Of a stretch of 7,980 nucleotides of DNA, positions 1 through 4,892 are shown piece by piece. A program made the translations under genes and the position numbers. Position 1 is the first letter of the stretch, and every line of letters starts with the position of its first letter. The DNA comes from JAWLCG01 sp041687295 (lineage in GTDB: Bacteria > Planctomycetota > Phycisphaerae > SM23-33 > FEN-1343), in NCBI GenBank assembly GCA_041687295.1, contig JAWLCG010000230.1:1-7980 (forward strand). Reading direction: 5' to 3'. The notes below the pieces were generated by a model. The model was given only the letters and a program-made list of their open reading frames with translations. It did not search any database and was not told the origin of the DNA.

Positions 1-21
1 GCTGTGCTCGACCCGGCCTAC
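1..21 (-). repeat. Hairpin repeat family B, copy truncated by window edge
   Basis: This 21-bp stretch matches 890-910 with one mismatch and is inverted relative to 2079-2109. The shared right part reads CTCGACCCGGCCTAC. The left arm of the hairpin lies outside the window, so only half of the element is seen. It is intergenic, upstream of the first gene, like the other two copies. Confidence 0.7.
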
Positions 22-38
22 GCGTTTGCCAAACGCCC

Positions 39-70
39 CGAAGACCCCGGGCATGCCCGGGGCTATATGG
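39..70 (+). repeat. Palindromic repeat family A, copy 1
   Basis: The core CCCCGGGCATGCCCGGGG (45-62) is a perfect 18-bp palindrome, flanked by CGAAGA on the left and CTATATGG on the right. The whole 32 bp recurs exactly, in inverted orientation, at 7684-7715; a diverged copy is at 2143-2173. The element ends two bases before the AAAAGGAG ribosome site of the hydrolase gene at 84, so if transcribed it would form a strong hairpin immediately upstream of that site. No coding role is seen. Confidence 0.9.
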
Positions 71-83
71 AAAAGGAGTTACG

Positions 84-740
84 ATGGCATTGAAACTGGA
101 GAAGGACCAGCTGATCGTCTTCGACGGCGACAGCCTGACGAATCGTCGCAGCGCGGGCCGGCAGGACACCTGGCCGTTCCTGCGGCTGATGAACTGGGAC
201 AAGCCCTGGCCGGACACCTTCGCCGAGATGCTCTTCTGCTGGCGGCCGGCGCTGAACCTGTCGTTCTTCAACGCGGCCTCGGGCGGCTCGCACTGCCGTG
301 GCCTGGCCGAGCGGTTCGAAACCAACGTCCTGCGCCGAAAGCCCCAGTGGGTCATCGCCTCGCTGGCCGGCAACGACGCCCGCGTGGGCATCCCGCTGGA
401 GGAGTTCCGCGGCACGATGACCGACTACGCCCGCCGCCTGACCGACACGGGCTGTCAGGTGCTGTTCTTCGCCCTCAGCGAGGGCGGGCCGGACTACCCC
501 AAGACCGACACCCTCCCGGCCCGCAAGACCTACTACGCCGTGCTCCGCGAGATCGCCGAGAGCACCGACGGCGTGCACTTCGAGGACCTTGGCCCGCCCC
601 TGGCCGCCAAGGCCCGCGCCCTGCACGCCCAGTGCGCCCTGCACACGATCTATGGCGACGGGGGCCACTTCAACGCCCTGGGCAACCTCATCCTCGCCGG
701 CGAGATGCTCCGCCTTTTCGGCGTCGTCTGCCCCGGGTAG
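84..740 (+). CDS. SGNH/GDSL-family hydrolase (esterase-like)
   Basis: This 218-residue protein has the blocks of the SGNH hydrolase superfamily in order: block I FDGDSLT (residues 13-19) with predicted nucleophile Ser17; block II Gly in AASGGS (64-69); block III GND (96-98) with oxyanion Asn97; and block V DGGH (192-195), giving Asp192 and His195 of the catalytic triad. The length is normal for a single-domain member. There is no signal peptide or membrane segment, so it is probably cytoplasmic. The family cleaves ester bonds in lipids, acylated sugars or thioesters; the substrate cannot be read from the sequence. The ATG at 84 is supported by AAGGAG at 73-78 with a 5-base spacer and by the N-terminus starting just before block I. 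It is a stand-alone gene followed by about 265 bp of repeats. Family assignment is firm; the exact activity is unknown. Confidence 0.92.
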   Translation: MALKLEKDQLIVFDGDSLTNRRSAGRQDTWPFLRLMNWDKPWPDTFAEMLFCWRPALNLSFFNAASGGSHCRGLAERFETNVLRRKPQWVIASLAGNDARVGIPLEEFRGTMTDYARRLTDTGCQVLFFALSEGGPDYPKTDTLPARKTYYAVLREIAESTDGVHFEDLGPPLAAKARALHAQCALHTIYGDGGHFNALGNLILAGEMLRLFGVVCPG

Positions 741-748
741 ACGAAGAC

Positions 749-778
749 GAAGAGGGGCCCCAGAGGCCGGGGGGCTTC
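749..778 (+). other. Weak GC-rich inverted repeat after the hydrolase stop
   Basis: Nine bases after the TAG stop, GAAG (749-752) and CTTC (775-778) bracket CCCC (758-761) and a run of six G (769-774), so a GC-rich stem is possible. There is no T tract afterwards, so it is at best a poor candidate for an intrinsic terminator of the hydrolase gene. Confidence 0.3.
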
Positions 779-779
779 A

Positions 780-845
780 GTAGGTCGGGCACCGCCCGCC
801 GTCGAAGGCGCCAGGCGCCAGCGTGGCGGGCGTTGCCCGCCCTAC
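780..845. repeat. Long imperfect inverted repeat (family C)
   Basis: The arms at 780-800 (GTAGGTCGGGCACCGCCCGCC without its last base fits the same pattern) and 825-845 pair at 19 of 21 positions. The 24-bp centre contains two GGCGCC boxes (807-812 and 814-819) that can form an inner hairpin. Each arm is itself partly palindromic (GGGC...GCCC). The structure resembles a miniature mobile or REP-type element; no open reading frame of interest lies in it. Only one copy is seen in the window. Confidence 0.75.
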
Positions 846-879
846 GGGACGAGAAGGAGCCCGGCCCGCCGCCTTTGCC

Positions 880-910
880 GCCGGGCCTCGCTGCGCTCGA
901 CCCGGCCTAC
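880..910 (-). repeat. Hairpin repeat family B, complete copy
   Basis: These 31 bp are the reverse complement of 2079-2109 with a single mismatch at 893. The ends GCCGGG and CCCGGC pair around a central CTCGC/GCTCG-containing loop. An overlapping alternative stem, GGCCCG (863-868) with CGGGCC (882-887), is also possible. The element sits between the hydrolase and peptidase genes, with the end towards the peptidase. Confidence 0.85.
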
Positions 911-947
911 GGGTGAAAGGCACTGGCCCGGGGGGGGCCCTGCGGGG

Positions 948-953
948 TAAGAT
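948..953 (+). promoter_or_regulatory. Possible -10 box for the S49 peptidase gene
   Basis: TAAGAT matches the bacterial -10 consensus at four of six positions, including the critical first two and last two bases. It lies 52 bp upstream of the ATG at 1006, after the repeats, which would give a leader of about 45 bases containing an AAGGGA ribosome site at 994-999. No good -35 box is present; CTGGCC at 923-928 is 19 bp away. Confidence 0.35.
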
Positions 954-1005
954 GGGGCCCGCCGCTCCGCCGGGGTGCGGGGCGAACTGGTGAAAGGGAA
1001 TCCGG

Positions 1006-2052
1006 ATGAGTGACAACGACACGCCCCGCAACGCCCACGCCTCGCCGCCGCCGCCGCCACCGCCCCCGCCGGGCTACTACAGTCAGCCCGTCGCCCCGCC
1101 GGCCAAAACCGGCCGAAGCTGGGGCCGACGCATCCTCGGCGGTCTGCTGGTGAGCCTGCTGCTGGTGTCGATCGCGATCAATGTCTACCTGGGCATCCTC
1201 GTGTCGGTCCTGACGGCCGAGCCGCTGCAGACGACGATCGTCGAGCGGGGCAACCCGGCCGAGCAGTTGGCCGTGTTCCACCTCGACGCGATGATCGACG
1301 ACGAGCAGGCCGCCCTGTTCCGCGCGTTCACCCGCAAGCTGCTCCAGGACGATACCGCCCAGGCGGTCGTCGTCCGCGTGAACAGCCCCGGCGGCGGGGT
1401 GGCCGCCAGCGACCAGATCCACCAGGACGTCCGACGCCTGCGCGATGCGGGCCTTCCGGTGGTCGTCTCGATGGGCGGCCTGGCCGCCAGCGGGGGCTAC
1501 TACGTCTCGGCGCCGGCCAGCGTGATCTTCGCCGAGCCGACGACGGTGACCGGCTCGATCGGCGTGATCGCGATGTACCCGGTGCTGACGGGCACGCTGG
1601 ACAAGCTGGGCATGGAGATGGTCATGCTCCGCTCGACGCCGGCCCAGGAGTGGAAGGCCCGGCCCAACCCCTTCGAGACGCCCAGCGAGGGCGAGCTGGC
1701 CAACATGCGCGAGCTGCTGGACACAATGCACCGGCAGTTCGTCGACGTCATCGTCAAGGGCCGATCCAGCGTGCTGAGCCCCGAGCAGGTGGCCGAGCTG
1801 GCGACCGGGCAGGTCTGGCTGGGCCCCGAGGCCAAGGAGCTGGGCCTGGTCGATACGGTGGGCTACCTCGACGACGCCCTGGCCGAGGCCGCCCGCCTGG
1901 CCGGCCTGTCCAAGCCGCACATCGTCCGCTATCGCCCCCGCAAGGGCCTGCTGGGCGGCGTCGGCGTCAACAGCGGCCTGACCATCGACGCCAAGCTCGT
2001 CGAGCAGATCCAGACGCCCCGGATCATGCTGCTGTGGCGCATGGCGAACTGA
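1006..2052 (+). CDS. sppA: Signal peptide peptidase SppA-type, S49 serine protease
   Basis: This 348-residue protein is a short-form S49 peptidase. It has a cytoplasmic N-terminus with nine consecutive prolines (14-22) and a basic stretch (GRSWGRR), then one membrane segment at about 43-66, then the protease domain outside the cytoplasmic membrane. Conserved landmarks are RVNSPGGG (124-131), the nucleophile region GGLAASGGYY (157-166) with Ser162, TGSIGVI (182-188), and WKARPNPF (216-223), where Lys217 fits the catalytic base of the Ser/Lys dyad. Known members degrade signal peptides left in the membrane and help with envelope protein quality control. Family members work as ring-shaped oligomers. 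The ATG at 1006 follows AAGGGA at 994-999, and the next in-frame Met is residue 96, so the start is secure. The poly-proline head and the roughly 40-residue basic, glycine-containing C-terminal tail (from about 308) are the least conserved-looking parts. The gene symbol is a family-level assignment; the sohB- or phage-type branches of S49 are less likely. Confidence 0.93.
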   Translation: MSDNDTPRNAHASPPPPPPPPPGYYSQPVAPPAKTGRSWGRRILGGLLVSLLLVSIAINVYLGILVSVLTAEPLQTTIVERGNPAEQLAVFHLDAMIDDEQAALFRAFTRKLLQDDTAQAVVVRVNSPGGGVAASDQIHQDVRRLRDAGLPVVVSMGGLAASGGYYVSAPASVIFAEPTTVTGSIGVIAMYPVLTGTLDKLGMEMVMLRSTPAQEWKARPNPFETPSEGELANMRELLDTMHRQFVDVIVKGRSSVLSPEQVAELATGQVWLGPEAKELGLVDTVGYLDDALAEAARLAGLSKPHIVRYRPRKGLLGGVGVNSGLTIDAKLVEQIQTPRIMLLWRMAN

Positions 2053-2078
2053 CGGCGTGGCCCGTGGTCAGGACCCAC

Positions 2079-2109
2079 GTAGGCCGGGTCGAGCGAAGCG
2101 AGGCCCGGC
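2079..2109 (+). repeat. Hairpin repeat family B, complete copy
   Basis: The element starts 26 bp after the peptidase stop codon and contains GCCGGGTC (2083-2090) that pairs with GGCCCGGC (2102-2109, with one G-T pair) around a GAGCGAAGCGA loop. It matches the inverse of 880-910 at 30 of 31 positions. Thus the peptidase gene is flanked by two copies of this element in opposite orientations. It might act as a transcript-end hairpin, but no T tract follows. Confidence 0.85.
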
Positions 2110-2142
2110 AGCGGGGCCGTGAACCGCCCCCCCTGACGCCCC

Positions 2143-2173
2143 TAGATAGCCCCCGGCTTGCCGGGGGTCTTCG
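2143..2173 (-). repeat. Palindromic repeat family A, diverged copy
   Basis: ATAGC, a CCCCCGGC/GCCGGGGG stem (2150-2157 with 2160-2167, TT loop) and the GTCTTCG end correspond part by part to the element at 7684-7715, in the same orientation. The core palindrome differs in sequence but keeps its base pairing, as expected if the folded form is what is preserved or copied. Confidence 0.8.
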
Positions 2174-2215
2174 GGGCGCGACGGACGGTTCCCGGCCATC
2201 GTGGGCGGACCAGCG

Positions 2216-2280
2216 CTTTGGAGTGCGGCGACAAAGTCGCCGCTTTGGCTGGGTTGCCCGACGAGCGGTCCAAAGCGGCG
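2216..2280 (+). repeat. Three-arm repeat family D, copy 1
   Basis: The element starts CTTTGGAGTGCGGCG (2216-2230), folds into a perfect 8-bp hairpin (GCGGCGAC 2225-2232 with GTCGCCGC 2236-2243, AAA loop), continues TTTGGCTGG, and after about 20 bp has CCAAAGCGGCG (2270-2280), the exact complement of 2238-2248. The second copy at 7918-7980 has the same three arms with nearly the same spacing. It lies directly upstream of the -35 box of the toroid/DUF4159 gene. Confidence 0.85.
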
Positions 2281-2289
2281 GGCGGACCG

Positions 2290-2318
2290 TTGGCCCACGC
2301 CCCCCCAATCGCTATGCT
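2290..2318 (+). promoter_or_regulatory. Sigma70-type promoter of the toroid/DUF4159 gene
   Basis: TTGGCC (2290-2295) and TATGCT (2313-2318) are separated by 17 bp, the optimal spacing. The predicted start of transcription is about seven bases after the -10 box, at 2325-2326, exactly on the ATG chosen for the gene. No ribosome site precedes that ATG, so the transcript is probably leaderless. Confidence 0.55.
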
Positions 2319-2325
2319 GTGGCCC

Positions 2326-4536
2326 ATGCGGACGGTTGTCTTGCTGATCGTGCTGTCGCTGTCGATGCCGGCGTGGGCCCAGCCGGCGGACCTGCACGCG
2401 CGGGTCGACTCGGCCATCCAACGGGCGGCCGAGAACCTCTGGGCCCAGCGGGGGCAGGACCACTGGCCCGAGGCGGTGGCCGGCTCGAACCCGCGCGAGC
2501 TGGGCGGGCGCAGCGCCCTGGCCGTCTACGCCCTGCTGGCCGCCGGCCAGAGCCACCAGGACCCCCGGATCGTCCAGACGCTGGCCTGGCTGCGGCAGCT
2601 CGAGCCCGAGGGCGTTTACGCCCGAAGCCTGCGGGCCTGCGCCCTGGCCCAGCTGCCCGGGGCCGCCGAGGACCCCGTCCTGGCCGCCGACGCCCGCTGG
2701 CTCGTCCGGGCCCTGCGCGAGGACGGCGCCTACGGCTACACGCCCAACGCCCCGGGCCCCGACGCGTGGGACAACTCCAACACGCAGATGGCCCTGCTGG
2801 GCGCGTGGAGCGCGGCCGAGGCCGGCGTGCCCATGCCGGCCGAGTACTGGCGCCGCCTGCGCAACCACTGGCTGCGGACCCAGGGCACCGGCGGCGGCTG
2901 GAGCTACACCGGCTCGGCCCAGCGGCCTTACGGCTCGATGTCGGCGGCCGGCCTGGCCAGCCTGTACCTCTGCCTCGAGGGCCTGGCGACCGACGCGACC
3001 GAGTGGGGCGACGACGGCGAGCCGCCCGCCATCCGCCGCGGCCTGGAGTGGCTTGCCGAGCACTTCAGCGACTGGGAGAACCCCGGCAAGGGCCCGCAGT
3101 ACTTCCACTACTACCTCTACGCCGTCGAGCGCGTCGGCCTGGCCAGCGGGTACAAGCACTTCGGCGAGCACGACTGGTACGCAGCCGGTGCGGCCGAGCT
3201 GCTCCGCACCCAGGGCCCCGACGGCGGCTGGGGCGACGCCCACGACACCGCCTTCGCCCTGCTGTTCCTGGCCCGCGGCCGCTACCCGGTGCTGCTGAGC
3301 AAGCTGCGCTACGACGGGGCGTGGAACCGCTGGCCCCGCGACCTGGCCCGCCTGGCCGGGTGGTTCAGCCGGCGGTTCGAAAGGCCCGTCAACTGGCAGG
3401 TGCTCGACGCCGACGCCCCCATCGAGCAGTGGCACGATGCGCCGATCCTCTACCTCAGCGGCTCGGGCCTGCCCCGCTTCACGCCCGACCAGAAGCAGCG
3501 CCTGCGCACCTTCGCCCTCCGCGGCGGGCTGATCGTTTCCTCCTCGGCCGGCAACAGCCCGGTCTTCACCGCCGAGATCCGCAAGCTCTACGCCGAGCTC
3601 CTGCCCGACTGGCCCCTGGAGCCGCTGGATGCCGACCACGCGGTCTACTCGGCCCACGCCCCGGTGTCGGCCGGCGGCCTGCTGGGCGTGTCCAACGGCG
3701 TGCGCCTGCTGGCTGTGCACGCGCCGTCCGACCTGTCGCGGTTCTGGCAGGCGCCGAATGAATCGGCCTCGGCCGACCCGCTGGCCCTGGCGGCCAACCT
3801 GTACCTGCACGCCACCGATCTGGGCTCGCTTCGCCGCCGGGGCGACTGGAGCTGGCCCGCCCCACCGGCCTGGCCGCCGGGCCGAACCGTCCGCGTCGCC
3901 CTGCTGACACCCCCCGCCGAGCCGATGCCCGAGCCGCTGGCCTACGAGCGCCTCGCGATCCGCATGGCCCGCGAGTGCGGCGTCGGTCTCGACTACGCCG
4001 GGCCCCTGCCCATCGCCGCCCTGCCGGCCAGCGGCGTCCCGGTCGCCCTGCTGAGCGGGACGAAGGACTTCGCGCTGTCGCCGGCCGAGCGGTCGGCCCT
4101 GGGGGCGTTCCTGCGGGCCGGCGGGCTGCTGGTGGTCGATGCCACCGGCGGGAGCGAGGCCTTCCACGCCGCCGCCCGGCGAGAGATCCCGCCGCTGGTC
4201 GAGGACGCCCAGGTCGGTCGCCTGGCGCGGTCGGCCGAGCTGTACCGGCTGGAAGGTTACGCCATCGAGGCCGTCAGCTTCCGCCGGGCCGCCCGCCAGC
4301 GGTTGGGCAGCACCGACGCGCCGCGCCTCGAGGGCGTCCGGGCCCACGACCGCCTGGCCGTGCTGCTCAGCCGCGAGGACCTCACCGCCTCGCTGGTGGG
4401 CTACCCGGGCCATGGCCTGGACGGCTACAGCGCCGACAGCGCCTTCGCGCTGCTCCGCAATGCCATTCTCCACGCCGCCGACCGCCCCGCCGCCGGCCAA
4501 CTCGAGGTCGAGTGGCACGCCCCGGCCCTGCCGTAG
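2326..4536 (+). CDS. Secreted alpha/alpha-toroid protein with two DUF4159-like domains
   Basis: The 736-residue protein starts with a signal peptide: Arg2, a hydrophobic core (4-13) and a likely cleavage after AWA (16-18), so it should act outside the cytoplasmic membrane. Residues about 24-318 form an alpha/alpha-toroid of the prenyltransferase/squalene-oxidase repeat type; visible repeats include GAYGYTP (134-140) and QxxxGxW motifs at 186-192 and 296-302. No DxDD cyclase motif is seen, so terpene cyclisation is unlikely and the fold probably binds protein or ligand. Two related alpha/beta domains follow, about 370-500 and 522-718, resembling DUF4159, a glutamine-amidotransferase-like fold without a visible catalytic Cys. 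They align with each other: LSGSGLPRFTPDQ with LSGTKDFALSPAE, then GGLIVSS with GGLLVVD. I chose the ATG at 2326 because it gives a clean signal peptide and sits at the predicted transcription start; the ATG at 2314 lies in the -10 box. The upstream in-frame extension to 2158 falls in repeat DNA. Function is unknown. Confidence 0.85.
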   Translation: MRTVVLLIVLSLSMPAWAQPADLHARVDSAIQRAAENLWAQRGQDHWPEAVAGSNPRELGGRSALAVYALLAAGQSHQDPRIVQTLAWLRQLEPEGVYARSLRACALAQLPGAAEDPVLAADARWLVRALREDGAYGYTPNAPGPDAWDNSNTQMALLGAWSAAEAGVPMPAEYWRRLRNHWLRTQGTGGGWSYTGSAQRPYGSMSAAGLASLYLCLEGLATDATEWGDDGEPPAIRRGLEWLAEHFSDWENPGKGPQYFHYYLYAVERVGLASGYKHFGEHDWYAAGAAELLRTQGPDGGWGDAHDTAFALLFLARGRYPVLLSKLRYDGAWNRWPRDLARLAGWFSRRFERPVNWQVLDADAPIEQWHDAPILYLSGSGLPRFTPDQKQRLRTFALRGGLIVSSSAGNSPVFTAEIRKLYAELLPDWPLEPLDADHAVYSAHAPVSAGGLLGVSNGVRLLAVHAPSDLSRFWQAPNESASADPLALAANLYLHATDLGSLRRRGDWSWPAPPAWPPGRTVRVALLTPPAEPMPEPLAYERLAIRMARECGVGLDYAGPLPIAALPASGVPVALLSGTKDFALSPAERSALGAFLRAGGLLVVDATGGSEAFHAAARREIPPLVEDAQVGRLARSAELYRLEGYAIEAVSFRRAARQRLGSTDAPRLEGVRAHDRLAVLLSREDLTASLVGYPGHGLDGYSADSAFALLRNAILHAADRPAAGQLEVEWHAPALP

Positions 4537-4840
4537 ACGCCGACGCCTGGCGCCGCGAATCGCCCTGTATAAAGCCTGGGGTCTTCGCGGAGGGAGCGAG
4601 GGACCCATCCGGATAGCCCTCGCGGCAGGGCCGCCAGGGCGCGTTGTTCCTCAACTCGCCCGGCCCGGACGAGATGCCCACGGAAGGCATTCCGTGGGCT
4701 TGGGTAGCGTCCCGGTCCGCATCGCGCATTCGGGTTGGGTTACGGGCGAAGCCCGCGCTGGGTCCTCAGTGGCCCACTCAGGTTTTCGGAGACATCAGGC
4801 TTCGCCTTGGGGGCAGGACGACCGCCGGGGCCAGCGCGCC
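4537..4840. other. Non-coding spacer with several small hairpins
   Basis: No gene is supported here. At 4568-4587 there is what looks like a collapsed family A repeat (TATAAAGCC joined to TGGGGTCTTCG), and the following DNA up to 4608 can fold as GGGTC...GACCC. Further hairpins are at 4677-4698, CGGGC/GCCCG at 4743-4755, and AGGC/GCCT at 4797-4807. Open frames that cross the spacer are short, lack ribosome sites and have no recognisable protein sequence. A transcribed regulatory role for the ATPase gene cannot be excluded, but the predicted promoter lies downstream of all these hairpins. Confidence 0.6.
4677..4698. repeat. Perfect hairpin, 9-bp stem
   Basis: CCCACGGAA (4677-4685) and TTCCGTGGG (4690-4698) pair perfectly around a four-base GGCA loop. 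No T tract follows it, so an intrinsic terminator is not well supported; it could be a palindromic repeat or an operator. Only one copy is seen in the window. Confidence 0.65.
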
Positions 4841-4846
4841 TACAAT
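4841..4846 (+). promoter_or_regulatory. -10 box of the P-type ATPase gene
   Basis: TACAAT matches the -10 consensus at five of six positions and is one of very few AT-rich hexamers in this region. It predicts transcription from about 4853 and a 40-base leader carrying the ribosome site at 4878-4885. No convincing -35 box is found at 16-18 bp upstream. It argues against translation starting at any ATG upstream of about 4850. Confidence 0.5.
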
Positions 4847-4877
4847 GAATCGGACTGTAGTGTTAAGGGATGACCGC

Positions 4878-4885
4878 AAGGGGGA
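4878..4885 (+). promoter_or_regulatory. Ribosome binding site of the P-type ATPase gene
   Basis: AAGGGGGA is purine-rich and ends seven bases before the ATG at 4893. It decides this start over the in-frame upstream ATGs at 4644 and 4845, which lie before or within the -10 box and have no such site. Confidence 0.6.
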
Positions 4886-4892
4886 CTCGCCG

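Noticed and set aside
907..1920. 337-codon - strand frame opposite the S49 peptidase
   Set aside because: Antisense shadow; the + strand has the membrane anchor and Ser/Lys dyad motifs.
2158..2325. N-terminal extension of the toroid protein to ATG 2158
   Set aside because: The extension starts inside a palindromic repeat, crosses another repeat and the promoter, and would bury the signal peptide at residue 57.
1650..3761. 703-codon + strand frame overlapping the end of the peptidase and most of the toroid gene
   Set aside because: It is Arg/Pro/Gly-rich in the wrong frame, spans repeats and a promoter, and overlaps two real genes.
2068..4608. 846-codon open frame on the - strand opposite the toroid/DUF4159 gene
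   Set aside because: It is an antisense shadow produced by extreme GC at third positions; the + frame has a signal peptide and recognisable domains, while the - frame is low-complexity Gly/Ala/Arg/Gln-rich and starts without a ribosome site.
4644..4892. N-terminal extension of the P-type ATPase to ATG 4644
   Set aside because: It would lie upstream of the -10 box, cross hairpins, and add 83 residues with no match to the family's N-terminal domain; 4893 has a ribosome site.
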